DNA of 64,000 bases, from positions 124,001-188,000 of the forward strand of contig JAOABQ010000045.1 in NCBI GenBank assembly GCA_026418275.1. The letters run 5' to 3'. Under the pieces are notes generated by a model, which did not search any database, was not told the DNA's origin, and saw only the letters and a program-made list of their open reading frames with translations. Of this stretch, positions 24,073 through 33,771 are shown in pieces (the first letter of the stretch is position 1; every line of letters begins with the position of its first letter). The translations under genes and the position numbers were made by a program. This DNA comes from Clostridia bacterium. GTDB lineage: Bacteria > Bacillota > Clostridia > Acetivibrionales > DSM-2933.

Positions 24073-27000
24073 ATGTACCTTAAGAAACTCGAAATACAAG
24101 GCTTTAAGTCCTTTGCAGATAAAATTCCTCTAGAGTTTAATTCAGGTATTACTGCTGTAGTCGGTCCCAATGGAAGCGGAAAGAGCAATATTGCCGATGC
24201 GGTCCGGTGGGTTTTGGGAGAACAGAGTGCGAAAACCCTTAGAGGAAGCAAGATGGAAGATGTCATTTTTGCGGGAACCGAACACAGAAAACCCCTCGGG
24301 TTTGCTGATGTTTCCCTTACTATTGACAATTCGGATAATGCCCTGCCCATCGGGTTTGCCGAGGTAACTGTTACCAGAAGGGTATTCCGCTCGGGCGAAA
24401 GTGAATATATGATCAATAAGACCGGGTGCCGTCTGAAGGATATTCATGAGCTTTTCTTTGACACGGGAGTAGGGAAGGAAGGATACTCCATCATCGGACA
24501 AGGGCGCATCGACGAAATTTTAAGTACCAAATCGGAAGAACGGAGAGGCATCTTTGAAGAAGCTTCCGGGATTATGAAATATAAAGTTAGGAAGCATGAA
24601 GCGGAAAAAAAGCTTGATTTGACTACCCAAAACCTGCTTCGTATCAATGATATCATAACGGAATTGGAAAACCAGTTAGACCCCTTAAGAGAGCAGTCGG
24701 AGACTGCAAGGAAATACCTTAATTTCAGGGAAGAGCTCAAGGAACTGGAAATCAACGTTTTTCTTGAAAATATTGCAAAGTTCAAGGAAAAAATCAAAGA
24801 GTATGAAGACCAGTATATCTCCATTAAAGAGGATATTGAAAAGGAAAATGCAAAGCTTGACCGTATAACGGTTGAGAATAAGGAAAAGACAGAGTATTTA
24901 AAAAAGCTGGAAGAAAAAATCGATGAGGCTAAAAGACAATATTATAACATTGAAAGCAGCCTTGAAAAATGCAATTCCGAAATGAACCTAAACGATGAAA
25001 AGATCAATAACCTGACTCAAAATATAGAAAGATTGGAAGGAGAAATCGAGGAGGTTAATCAAAAGATTGAACTCTTGGTAAGGGAAGAAAATCAGAAACT
25101 GGGCAAGGTCAAATACCTGGAACAGGCGCAGGCAGAGTATCAGGCCAAGCTTAAAGAAGCCCAAAAGAAGATGGATGATGTCTTAGCCTTGTTAAGTGAG
25201 AGTGAAAGACACATTGAAAACTTAAAAACAAGTGTAATGGATAAGATGGACCTTCTATCCGATAAAAAAATCCAGCTTCATAATGTTAAATCCCATACTG
25301 AAGTAATCCGGAAGAGGCAGGGAAGTATAGACAGTGAAATCTACCAGGTTACCTTGGATAAGGACCGGGAGCTTATCAAGAAGGAAGATTTGACGGAGAG
25401 TATCCGGGGGATCCGGGAAGCCATCAAAAAGGCCAACATCCGGTTGGAGGAGAAAAATACCCGGAAGAAGGAACTTGAAATCAATTTAAATGAATATAGA
25501 AAAAAGGAAAATACGGTAAGGTCGGAGTACCAGTTTAAATCCTCCAGATACAAGACATTGAAAGATATGGAAAACAATCTGGAAGGATACCAAAGAAGTG
25601 TTAAGGAAGTTCTCCATGCCTGCAAGGAATCGAGAGAATTCGGACAGGGAATTCATGGCGCCCTTGCACAGCTCATAACGGTGGATAAAAGGTACGAAAC
25701 TGCCATAGAAATGACCCTTGGCGGTGCGCTTCAAAATATTGTAACCTCTACTGAGGAGGATGGAAAAAAGGCCATTGAGTTTTTAAAAAGAAACCGGCTT
25801 GGAAGGGCTACCTTTTTACCCATATCCTCTGTAAACGGAAGAACCTTTGACAATAATACATTAAATGAAATCAGAAACTTTAACGGATTTTGCGGTGTGG
25901 CATCAGAGCTTTTGAGTTTTGACCCGGTCTATAAGGGGATAATCCTAAGCTTCCTTGGAAAAGTGGTTATTGTGGAAAACTTGGACGCCGGGATCAAAAT
26001 GGCCAAAAGGTTTGGATACAGCTTCCGGATTGTTACTCTGGAGGGAGATATTTTGAGCACAACCGGATCCATGTCGGGAGGAAGTACTGACAACCGGGGA
26101 CCTGGGATTTTAAGCCGCGGAAGGGAAATCAATGAACTCCATAGTGAAATAGAGAAGCTGAAGGAGACCCAAATTGAGGTGGATCAAAAAATCAATGAAA
26201 CCATCGGGGAACTGAGTGAACTCAATAAAGAAATCTCATTTGAGGAATCCGAGGTTAAAAATAACGAACTCATAAAAATACGGGATGAAAGCCATCTTGC
26301 ACAAATTGAGGAAAACATAAGAAGAGATGAAGCGAGAATTGAAATGTTGAAGCAGGAAAAGGATCAGCTGTCAAGACAGCTTACCGATACCGAACTTGAA
26401 ATGAAAAAATACTCGGACGAGCTTCTCTCTATTGAAAAGGATATTGAAAATACGAAATCTATTATTTCGGAGCATCAGGAAAAGCACAAGGAAGATCAAT
26501 CCTCCCGTGATGCACTGCACCGTGATATTACCGACTATAAGATTTCAGTAAACTCCATCATAGAAAGCCTGGAAAGTGTCAAAGAGACCCTGGAAAGGAT
26601 TGTAGGGGAAAAGGAGCAGGTTCAAAAAAGTATTGGAAGAAAGCAGCATGATATTAAAAGGTTTGGTGAAGAAATTCAGTCCCTGAAGGATAAAAATGAA
26701 GGCTTAAGAAAGATTATGAAAGGGTTTGAAGAAGAAAAAACAGGCAAAACTTTAGAAATTGACCGGGATGTGGAAGAAAAAAGAGTTATTGAAGAGGACC
26801 TTTCGGATATCATCAATCAGCTTAAGGAAATTAACAAAAATATTCTGCTCTTGCAGGAGGAGTTTGGACGGATTGAGGTTAAGAAAGCGAAAGTGGAATC
26901 TGAAATGGAAGCCCAGCAAAACCGCATGTGGGACGAGTATGAGATTACCTATACCAATGCACTGGATTTAAAGAAGGATATTGGCAGCCTGCCCCAGGCG

Positions 27001-27645
27001 CAAAAAAGAATTAATGAATTAAAAGGGCAGATACGGGATCTGGGTCCTGTCAATGTGGCGGCCATTGAGGAATATGTCAAAACTAAGGAACGCTTTGAGT
27101 TTATGGTGGTCCAAAGGGACGATATGGAAAGTGCCAAGGAAAAACTGCACCGTGTGATTTTAGAGATGACCTCGGTAATGAAAAAGCAGTTTATGGAACA
27201 GTTTAAATTAATCAATGAAAATTTTAATATTGTGTTCCGTGAATTGTTTGAAGGCGGCCGGGCAGAACTCATCTTGACCGACAAGGAAAATGTCCTGGAA
27301 AGCGGTATTGAGATTGAGGTGCAGCCCCCGGGCAAAAAGCTACAAAACCTGATGCTTTTATCCGGTGGAGAAAGGGCATTCACAGCCATCGCCTTATTAT
27401 TTGCCATCCTTAGGTTAAGGCCTACACCCTTTTGTATACTGGATGAAATTGAAGCCGCGTTGGATGACGCAAACGTGTTCCGTTTTGCACAGTATTTGAA
27501 GCGCTTTGTAAAGGAAACCCAGTTTATTATTGTCACACACAGAAAAGGTACCATGGAAGCGGCGGATACCCTGTATGGCGTAACCATGCAGGAACATGGG
27601 GTTTCCAAGGTTGTGTCCATGAAGATTGGCGAAAAGGCAAGTTAG
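24073..27645 (+). CDS. smc: Chromosome segregation ATPase SMC
   Basis: 1190 residues with the full SMC plan: Walker A GPNGSGKSN near residue 34, a long coiled coil, a hinge at about 515-640 (GRATFLPISSVNGR, GSMSGGSTDN near its end), a second coiled coil, and the C-terminal head with signature LLSGGERAFTAIALL and Walker B FCILDEIEAALDDAN. It organises chromosomal DNA with ScpA and ScpB. CGAGGTG lies ahead of the ATG. ftsY follows, the same smc-ftsY order as in Bacillus. Confidence 0.97.
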   Translation: MYLKKLEIQGFKSFADKIPLEFNSGITAVVGPNGSGKSNIADAVRWVLGEQSAKTLRGSKMEDVIFAGTEHRKPLGFADVSLTIDNSDNALPIGFAEVTVTRRVFRSGESEYMINKTGCRLKDIHELFFDTGVGKEGYSIIGQGRIDEILSTKSEERRGIFEEASGIMKYKVRKHEAEKKLDLTTQNLLRINDIITELENQLDPLREQSETARKYLNFREELKELEINVFLENIAKFKEKIKEYEDQYISIKEDIEKENAKLDRITVENKEKTEYLKKLEEKIDEAKRQYYNIESSLEKCNSEMNLNDEKINNLTQNIERLEGEIEEVNQKIELLVREENQKLGKVKYLEQAQAEYQAKLKEAQKKMDDVLALLSESERHIENLKTSVMDKMDLLSDKKIQLHNVKSHTEVIRKRQGSIDSEIYQVTLDKDRELIKKEDLTESIRGIREAIKKANIRLEEKNTRKKELEINLNEYRKKENTVRSEYQFKSSRYKTLKDMENNLEGYQRSVKEVLHACKESREFGQGIHGALAQLITVDKRYETAIEMTLGGALQNIVTSTEEDGKKAIEFLKRNRLGRATFLPISSVNGRTFDNNTLNEIRNFNGFCGVASELLSFDPVYKGIILSFLGKVVIVENLDAGIKMAKRFGYSFRIVTLEGDILSTTGSMSGGSTDNRGPGILSRGREINELHSEIEKLKETQIEVDQKINETIGELSELNKEISFEESEVKNNELIKIRDESHLAQIEENIRRDEARIEMLKQEKDQLSRQLTDTELEMKKYSDELLSIEKDIENTKSIISEHQEKHKEDQSSRDALHRDITDYKISVNSIIESLESVKETLERIVGEKEQVQKSIGRKQHDIKRFGEEIQSLKDKNEGLRKIMKGFEEEKTGKTLEIDRDVEEKRVIEEDLSDIINQLKEINKNILLLQEEFGRIEVKKAKVESEMEAQQNRMWDEYEITYTNALDLKKDIGSLPQAQKRINELKGQIRDLGPVNVAAIEEYVKTKERFEFMVVQRDDMESAKEKLHRVILEMTSVMKKQFMEQFKLINENFNIVFRELFEGGRAELILTDKENVLESGIEIEVQPPGKKLQNLMLLSGGERAFTAIALLFAILRLRPTPFCILDEIEAALDDANVFRFAQYLKRFVKETQFIIVTHRKGTMEAADTLYGVTMQEHGVSKVVSMKIGEKAS

Positions 27646-27707
27646 TATATATAGTAAAACTAAGAATGTACCAAAAAACGAATATTTATTCATAGGAGGA
27701 AATAGAA

Positions 27708-28616
27708 ATGGGATTTTTTGACCGTTTAAAGGAAGGTCTTTTAAAGACAAAAAAGGGAATTGTAGAGAAGATAGATCAGGTACTGGTATCCTTTGGAAAG
27801 ATAGACGAAGAACTTTTTGAAGAGTTGGAAGAAATCCTCATATCTGCGGATGTAGGAATTGACACTACCTTGAAAATCATAGAGGATTTAAAGAAAAAAG
27901 TGAAGGAAAGAAAAGTGGTTGACCCGATGAAAGTAAAGGACCTTTTGAAAGAAGAACTCGCCGAGCTTTTAAGAGATGATCACTCGGAGCTGGCCCTTAA
28001 TACCACCCCGTCGGTCATTCTTGTAATTGGTGTAAACGGTGTTGGTAAGACTACTTCTATCGGTAAAATTGCAAATCTCCTTAAAAATAGGGGAAAAAAA
28101 GTAGTCCTTGCAGCAGGGGATACTTTTAGGGCTGCTGCCATCGATCAATTGGAGATTTGGTCAAACCGGGTGGGTGTAGACCTTATAAAGCATACGGAGG
28201 GGGCAGATCCCGCAGCCGTTGTCTATGATGCGGTACAAGCTGCAAAATCCCGCAGGGTGGATGTATTGATATGCGATACGGCGGGAAGACTTCATACAAA
28301 GAAAAACCTTATGGAAGAGCTCAAAAAGGTTTCCAGAGTTATAACGAGGGAACTTCCGGACGCCAGTATTCAAACCCTTTTGGTATTGGATGCGACTACC
28401 GGACAAAACGCTATCTCCCAGGCAAAAATATTCAGCGAATCGGCGGAGATTAACGGCATTGTTCTTACCAAGCTGGATGGAACAGCGAAGGGCGGAATTG
28501 TCATAGCCATAAAGTCGGAACTCAATATACCTATAAAGCTTATCGGGGTTGGGGAGCAGATTGATGATTTACAGCAATTTGATGCCAAGGAATTTGTGGA
28601 GGCATTGTTCTCATAA
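27708..28616 (+). CDS. ftsY: Signal recognition particle receptor FtsY
   Basis: 302 residues, consisting only of the N and G domains: P-loop GVNGVGKTTSIGK near 105, DTAGRLH, TKLDGTAKGG, and GVGEQIDDLQQFDA at the end. The acidic A domain of the E. coli protein is absent, as in most Firmicutes. It docks ribosome-SRP complexes (Ffh at 42485) at the membrane. AGGAGG lies 7 bases before the ATG. Confidence 0.96.
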   Translation: MGFFDRLKEGLLKTKKGIVEKIDQVLVSFGKIDEELFEELEEILISADVGIDTTLKIIEDLKKKVKERKVVDPMKVKDLLKEELAELLRDDHSELALNTTPSVILVIGVNGVGKTTSIGKIANLLKNRGKKVVLAAGDTFRAAAIDQLEIWSNRVGVDLIKHTEGADPAAVVYDAVQAAKSRRVDVLICDTAGRLHTKKNLMEELKKVSRVITRELPDASIQTLLVLDATTGQNAISQAKIFSESAEINGIVLTKLDGTAKGGIVIAIKSELNIPIKLIGVGEQIDDLQQFDAKEFVEALFS

Positions 28617-28639
28617 CCGGTTTCAAAGGGGATACAAGG

Positions 28640-28709
28640 AAAAATCTTACACTGTGCCGGGGCGTGAACCTAAAAGCTTTGATGCCTTTTTGCACATTGT
28701 AAGCTTTTT
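28640..28709. repeat. 18-bp arms inverted repeat after ftsY
   Basis: The arm at 28640-28657 (AAAAATCTTACACTGTGC) and that at 28692-28709 are reverse complements at 16 of 18 positions; the 3' arm ends in a T-run, so it may terminate ftsY. The same 18-base motif, one change, recurs at 58601-58618 far away, which suggests a dispersed repeat family rather than only a terminator. Confidence 0.6.
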
Positions 28710-28716
28710 AGTACGT

Positions 28717-28800
28717 TATAGAAATAACGAACTGTAAAAGTAAAATTTCGATTTCTGACACCTAAGTAAACCACTATGTTTACACTTCGTTATCTATAGA
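28717..28800. repeat. MITE-like repeat, copy A
   Basis: An 84-bp element between ftsY and yjbQ. Its ends are imperfect inverted repeats: TATAGAAATAACGAACTGTAA on the left and the complement of TCTATAGATAACGAAGTGTA on the right. The interior starting AAGTAAAATTTCGATTTCTG is shared with copy B (32511-32590) and, in reverse, with copy C (62729-62836). The yjbQ ribosome site begins immediately after the right end. Confidence 0.7.
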
Positions 28801-28815
28801 TTAGGAGGCATAAGC

Positions 28816-29229
28816 ATGAAATTTCATACGGAATATTTGTATTTTAATACGAAAAAAAGAAGGGAATATATAAATATTACGGGAGAAGTGGAAGAAGCGT
28901 TAAAAAAGTCGGGCATCAAGGAGGGCATGGTGCTGGTAGCTGCAGCCCATATTACAGCGGGAGTTTATATCAATGATGCGGAGCCGGGAATTATCCAGGA
29001 TATTGACGATATGCTGGACAGATTAGCGCCCTATGGCCCGGATTACAGGCATCACAGGACTGGCGAGGATAACGGTGACAGCCATTTGAAAAATATCCTG
29101 GTAGGGCATCAGGTCATGATACCGATAACCAATGGTAAGCTGGATTTTGGTCCCTGGCAGCAGGTTTATTATGCGGAATTTGACGGGCAAAGAAGGAAAA
29201 AACTTATAATCAAGGTAATGGGTGAATAG
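28816..29229 (+). CDS. yjbQ: YjbQ/UPF0047 family protein
   Basis: 137 residues matching the UPF0047/YjbQ family along its full length: [18 protein letters not shown], the [17 protein letters not shown] region with its His/Asp residues, and [18 protein letters not shown]. Some members show weak thiamine-phosphate synthase activity; the physiological role is not settled. TTAGGAGG lies before the ATG, immediately after the repeat element at 28717-28800. Confidence 0.88.
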   Translation: MKFHTEYLYFNTKKRREYINITGEVEEALKKSGIKEGMVLVAAAHITAGVYINDAEPGIIQDIDDMLDRLAPYGPDYRHHRTGEDNGDSHLKNILVGHQVMIPITNGKLDFGPWQQVYYAEFDGQRRKKLIIKVMGE

Positions 29230-29341
29230 AATATATAAAGGAATAGCATCAATCAGTAAGCATTTAAAGAATCAATGCAAACATTTAGGCTAATATTGTG
29301 TTTATTTAATTGACATATTCATACTAGGGGGTTTTACTAAG

Positions 29342-29662
29342 ATGTATAAGTACCAGTGCTCGAAGCAGGATTGTGGAACCATTTGGGCTCTAAACGAAGG
29401 AAGACTGAATGGGTTTGTTCTTACATGTCCCATTTGCGGCAAAGGGAGAGGCATTTATCTGGAACAATTGAAAGGAAATAGCCTTGCCGGAGAGGAAGAA
29501 ATCATCATTACATTAAATTCAGGCTCCAACTTGACTACTGAAGAAGTACAGGAAAAAATAGATCATTTTATCGATAAGTATGCACTTCACGTAATCTCAA
29601 ATAAAATTGAAAATATGGGAAGTCAGGTCACTTGTGTGATCCAATATAAGCTGAAAGGATAG
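29342..29662 (+). CDS. Small zinc-ribbon protein, unrecognised
   Basis: 106 residues. Four cysteines form a zinc-ribbon pattern (YQCSKQDCGT and LTCPICGKGRG, residues about 5-40). The rest is a mixed alpha/beta stretch without a motif I know. TAGGGGG lies ahead of the ATG, and it ends 12 bases before the UPF0182 gene, so the two probably share a transcript. Confidence 0.7.
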   Translation: MYKYQCSKQDCGTIWALNEGRLNGFVLTCPICGKGRGIYLEQLKGNSLAGEEEIIITLNSGSNLTTEEVQEKIDHFIDKYALHVISNKIENMGSQVTCVIQYKLKG

Positions 29663-29674
29663 GAGGGATATCCG

Positions 29675-32455
29675 TTGGTATATGATATGTACCATGAAAA
29701 GAATCTGAGAAAAATCAAAAAAAGGGTTATCATCGGTTTGATTGCGGCTCTTTTGCTGGTAATATCCTTAATTGCGGTCAAAATATACATGGAAGTGGTC
29801 CAGTTGGATGAAATTGGAGGACTTTCCGGTGTATACCTTACCAACCTCATGTATAAGGTGATTTTTGCAGTCATAAGTTTTATCATGATCTTTGCTGCAG
29901 TTTTTACCACCAATATTTTTATCAAGAAAAATATGCTGGGGTTCATAAAGGAAAATGTGCTTCAAAAGAAGTTTAAGCTGCCGAATGTGTTGATTTCTTT
30001 GCTTTTGGCGCTGGCAGGCTCCTTTGTCACACTGAATTTCTTTTATCAAAAGGCGCTTAATTTTATTTATACTACTTCCTTTGGAAGCACCGATCCCATA
30101 TTCCATAAGGATATCGGGTACTTTGTTTTTCAAAGGCCGTTCTTAATGGCAATTTACGATTTTGTATCTTCGCTTTGGCTTTTTGTAATCATTTATACCA
30201 TTGCTTACTATGTATTAAGTATTTCATCCATATTTTCCTTTGAAGTCACTTTCCAAAATTTAAAAGTTAGAACCATGATCAGGCACAATATCATCAATAT
30301 AGCCATTTTCTTTGTTATTAAACTGATTTCCTATAAGTTTCAAAGAGAAGGTATTCTCTATTCTACCGTTGTGGATACAACCGGAGCGAATGTCACCGGG
30401 GCAAGTTATGTGGACAATGTCATATGGCTCAATTATTTTACTGCTGCTCCCTTTTTACTTGCGGCCATTGTGATCGTGTCCTCCATTTTTATATGGAAAA
30501 ACAAACTTAGAAGAGCGGCAATCACCATTGCCGTCTATCCGGCGGTTTGGATTCTCGTTACCATTTCCGCGGCGCTCTTGCAAAACCTTGCAGTTGACCC
30601 CAATGTGTTGGATTATGAAAGCAAATATCTGAAATACAATATGGAAAAGACGAGGGAAGCCTACAATATCGATAAAATAAAGAGTACGGATTTCCCGGAT
30701 ATAAAAGAACTCACACCGGAGATTATAAACCGGAATGCTGAGACCAAAAACAATATCAGAATTGTAGATTATAAGGCTACACTGGAAAGCAACATGCAGC
30801 TTCAAAGCAGTACCAATTTCTATACTTTTAACGATGGCGACATTATCAATTACAATATAAACGGCAAGGAAATGCCTGTGTTTATGACCGCCAGGGAAAT
30901 AGACACCCACCGGCTTCCCACAAAGACGTATATCAACACCATGTTTAAATATACCCATGGGTACGGGCTGGTTATGAACCCCATTAACAGGGTTACCGCC
31001 AAAGGTCAGATTGATTTTGTCATCAATGATTTAAAAATGAATTCGGCGGATAAAAACCTGACGGTGAAAGAGCCCAGAATCTACTATGGAGAACTGACAA
31101 ACAACCATGTCATTGTAAACCCCGCTGATTCCGGAAAGCTTAAGGAAATCGATTATGACGGTATCTCCGCCGAAACCAGTTATGGTGGAAAGGGCGGGAT
31201 AAAGCTCGGATTTTTAAACCGTCTGATATTTGCTGCAAGGTATACGGATTTTAACATGCTGATATCCGGAAATATCGGCTCCGAATCCAAGCTTCTTTTA
31301 AACCGGAACATTATAGAAAGAGCTCAAAAAGCAGTACCCTTCCTCACGGTGGATAATGACCCCTATGTCCTTTTAGCGGAGGATGGGAAAATCAAGTGGG
31401 TACTGGATGCATACACCACGACAAGGTATTATCCTTATTCCCAAAGCTACGGTGACTTCAACTATATTAGAAATTCGGTAAAAATCGTTATTGATGCCTA
31501 TGATGGGACAGTAACATACTATATCATCGATAAAAAGGATCCCATCGTAAACGCTTACAGCAAGGTTTATCCGGATTTGTTCAGCAAGGAATCCCTGCCG
31601 TCCTTTGTGGCTCAGCATATGAAGTATCCGGAATTCCTCTTTAAAACACAAACAGAGGTTTTAAAGAAATATCACCTGGACCCTAAGTTTGAGCAGAATG
31701 TAGCTACATTTTACTCCAATCAGGATTTGTGGGATATAGCCAAATACCCTGAAAGAACAGGCAATGTCGCTGACCCTGCAGGGATCAAGGATATTGATCC
31801 TTACTACAATATGATCAAGCTGCCTGCCGGTTTTGGCAATAGGGAAGAGTTGGTTTTAATACGGCCCTTTACACCATCCCAGAAGAATAACATGGTATCC
31901 TGGCTTGCAGTTCGAAATTCCAGTGAAAACTACGGAGAGCTGATCTTATTCAACTTTTCCAAGGGAACAACCATTTATGGCCCATACCATGTTGCAACCT
32001 ATATTGATTCCATCGAGAAGATTTCTGCGGATATGACACTATGGGGACAAAGCGGCTCTAGAGTGTTTAAAGGAAGCCTTTTGGTAATCCCCATCGAAAA
32101 CAGTGTGCTCTATGTGGAACCCATCTATGTACAGGCAACCGGGCCATCCTCCATTCCGCAAATGCGGGAGATTGTTGCTGTTTATCAAAAAGGGAACGAA
32201 TTTAAGCATGGTATCGGTGCCGACCTGGACGAAGCATTAAGGAATCTTTTTGGCGGTAACAATATCACACCTTCTGTACCGGGTGTAACAACACCCAATG
32301 TACCTGCAACACCTCCGCCAAAGACAGGAGAAGGTCAAGAGGGACCAGCCGCCGAAGATAAGGAAAAGTTGATTAAAGATATCACCACCCGGTATGACAA
32401 CCTGAAAAAGGAAATGGATGAACTGGGTAAGCTTCTGGAGGAACTCAACAGGTAG
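29675..32455 (+). CDS. UPF0182 family large membrane protein
   Basis: 926 residues. The first 320 hold about seven transmembrane helices; the remaining 600 form a large extracellular domain with UPF0182 features such as NYIRNSVKIVIDAYDGTV and HMKYPEFLFKTQTEVL. Near 860-895 is a Pro/Thr-rich linker, then a short charged coiled coil. The start is TTG 29675 with AGGAGGG 7 bases upstream; an ATG at 29687 is possible. Function is unknown across the family. A 20-bp hairpin follows and also faces the converging yitT gene. Confidence 0.85.
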   Translation: MVYDMYHEKNLRKIKKRVIIGLIAALLLVISLIAVKIYMEVVQLDEIGGLSGVYLTNLMYKVIFAVISFIMIFAAVFTTNIFIKKNMLGFIKENVLQKKFKLPNVLISLLLALAGSFVTLNFFYQKALNFIYTTSFGSTDPIFHKDIGYFVFQRPFLMAIYDFVSSLWLFVIIYTIAYYVLSISSIFSFEVTFQNLKVRTMIRHNIINIAIFFVIKLISYKFQREGILYSTVVDTTGANVTGASYVDNVIWLNYFTAAPFLLAAIVIVSSIFIWKNKLRRAAITIAVYPAVWILVTISAALLQNLAVDPNVLDYESKYLKYNMEKTREAYNIDKIKSTDFPDIKELTPEIINRNAETKNNIRIVDYKATLESNMQLQSSTNFYTFNDGDIINYNINGKEMPVFMTAREIDTHRLPTKTYINTMFKYTHGYGLVMNPINRVTAKGQIDFVINDLKMNSADKNLTVKEPRIYYGELTNNHVIVNPADSGKLKEIDYDGISAETSYGGKGGIKLGFLNRLIFAARYTDFNMLISGNIGSESKLLLNRNIIERAQKAVPFLTVDNDPYVLLAEDGKIKWVLDAYTTTRYYPYSQSYGDFNYIRNSVKIVIDAYDGTVTYYIIDKKDPIVNAYSKVYPDLFSKESLPSFVAQHMKYPEFLFKTQTEVLKKYHLDPKFEQNVATFYSNQDLWDIAKYPERTGNVADPAGIKDIDPYYNMIKLPAGFGNREELVLIRPFTPSQKNNMVSWLAVRNSSENYGELILFNFSKGTTIYGPYHVATYIDSIEKISADMTLWGQSGSRVFKGSLLVIPIENSVLYVEPIYVQATGPSSIPQMREIVAVYQKGNEFKHGIGADLDEALRNLFGGNNITPSVPGVTTPNVPATPPPKTGEGQEGPAAEDKEKLIKDITTRYDNLKKEMDELGKLLEELNR

Positions 32456-32510
32456 AAAAGAAGGTGAATTTAAAGCCTCTGGATCATCCATATGACCATA
32501 GGAAGCTTTT

Positions 32511-32590
32511 GGATAACAGACTGTAATAGTAAAAATTCGATTTCTGAACCCAAGTAAATCAGGGGGTTCAGAAATCGAATTTTATTGTTT
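32511..32590. repeat. MITE-like repeat, copy B, forming a 20-bp hairpin
   Basis: The left half (from GATAACAGACTGTAATAGTAA to about 32560) matches copy A (28717-28800). Instead of the right half of A, it carries an exact inverted copy of its own interior: 32532-32551 and 32564-32583 are perfect 20-bp complements around a 12-base loop. It lies between converging genes (UPF0182 and yitT) and would work as a two-way terminator. Confidence 0.65.
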
Positions 32591-32631
32591 ATATATGAAT
32601 AATTTTAAAAAAGAATCACAAGGGGGAGGCA

Positions 32632-33492
32632 CTAATGAATACTTTTCTTTTTGTGTTTTCCGCCCATGATATCAAAAACATCCGATATGGTGACAAAGGC
32701 ATTATCATCTTTATCACGAATGATTTCCTTTAGCTTTGCAACCTCCAGACGGGTAATGACAGAGTAAAGAATAATCTTTTGTTTTGAAGTGTAACCGCCT
32801 TTGCCCTCCAAAAAAGTAACACCTCTGCCTAAACGTGCATTAATTGCTTCTGCAATTTCATTCCCTTTTTCAGATATGATTATTGCGGCTTTTTCTTCAT
32901 CCAACCCTTCCATGGTAATATCAATAACCTTAAATGTAATAAAATAGGCAATAAGCGAATACATTGCCTTATCCCAACCAAAAACTAGCCCGGCACTGCT
33001 TAGGATAAAAATATTAAAAAACATAACGATTTGCCCAACTGAAAATGCGGTGCGTCTATTCAATACGATTGCTACGATTTCGGTTCCGTCCAATGAGCCT
33101 CCATAACGGATTATCAATCCAACACCTATTCCTAAAATTATTCCTCCGAAAACAGTAGCCAATAAGATGTCATTGGTCAGTCCTGGAATCGGATGAAAAA
33201 CCGATACCCAAAAGGAAAAGCTGGTAATGGAAAATAGTGATGAAACGACAAAAGTTTTACCAATTTGTTTATAACCAAAGATAAGAAAAGGAACGTTTAA
33301 TGCAAAGGTAAAAATACCAAGTGTTGCATTGGTTATATAGCTTAAAATGATGGATACTCCCACAATTCCGCCATCTATAATTTTATTGGGTATCAGAAAG
33401 AACTCCAGACCTGCTGCGGCTAGAACGGAGCCTGTAAAAAGAAAGAAATATTTGCTTAATATCTTTAAATAAGCATGTTTTTTCTTCGCCAC
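32632..33492 (-). CDS. yitT-like: YitT family membrane protein (DUF161 + DUF2179)
   Basis: 286 residues: about five hydrophobic helices in the first 190 (for example GIFTFALNVPFLIFGY and TVFGGIILGIGVGLI), then a soluble DUF2179 domain (GRGVTFLEGKGGYTSKQK, LYSVITRLEVAKLKEII). YitT-family proteins are common in Firmicutes, and their function is unsettled. GTG is the start, with AAGGAGG 6 bases upstream. An internal stretch of this gene (33285-33357) is copied at 34675-34748. Confidence 0.85.
   Translation of the reverse strand: MAKKKHAYLKILSKYFFLFTGSVLAAAGLEFFLIPNKIIDGGIVGVSIILSYITNATLGIFTFALNVPFLIFGYKQIGKTFVVSSLFSITSFSFWVSVFHPIPGLTNDILLATVFGGIILGIGVGLIIRYGGSLDGTEIVAIVLNRRTAFSVGQIVMFFNIFILSSAGLVFGWDKAMYSLIAYFITFKVIDITMEGLDEEKAAIIISEKGNEIAEAINARLGRGVTFLEGKGGYTSKQKIILYSVITRLEVAKLKEIIRDKDDNAFVTISDVFDIMGGKHKKKSIH
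33285..33357. repeat. Source copy of a duplicated yitT fragment
   Basis: About 73 bases inside yitT recur at 34675-34748 in the same orientation with one or two changes (for example G/A after GGTTATATA). Here the stretch is coding; at the other site it is not. Confidence 0.85.
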
Positions 33493-33615
33493 CGGTTGAC
33501 CTCCTTAAAATGTATATGAATATAAAAAGGATTTAAGAGTAGGTTAAACAATAATGAGGAAGAATAGGGGGGAGGTGTTATGCCACTTATATCAAATACC
33601 CCGCCCCTTTCTCTT

Positions 33616-33747
33616 TTATTTGTTTTCAGAATGATTCTTTTCGTCAGCATCCTTTTGACTTGCCTTTGTTGCATAATGGCCTGCCATGGTTCCGCCTATG
33701 ACAAAAATTGCACCAACTGCAATAACAATGATCAAAGTAATATCCAA
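33616..33747 (-). CDS. Small membrane protein, 43 residues, TTG start
   Basis: A short open frame: an N-terminal hydrophobic helix (LIIVIAVGAIFVIGGTMAG) followed by a charged tail rich in Lys, Asp and Glu. GTGGAGGTGAG lies 5 bases before a TTG codon, which decides the start. It sits between yitT and two other small genes, all on the minus strand. I do not recognise it; it may be a single-pass accessory membrane peptide. Confidence 0.6.
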   Translation of the reverse strand: MDITLIIVIAVGAIFVIGGTMAGHYATKASQKDADEKNHSENK

Positions 33748-33771
33748 TAAACTCACCTCCACTATATGTTT

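Noticed and set aside
26949..27620. A 223-codon open frame on the minus strand inside smc
   Set aside because: It lies antisense to the highly conserved SMC C-terminal head, has no ribosome site and shows biased composition; it is a by-product of the smc codons.
28549..28737. A short plus-strand frame overlapping the end of ftsY
   Set aside because: It begins inside ftsY without a ribosome site and runs through the inverted repeat; no conserved sequence.
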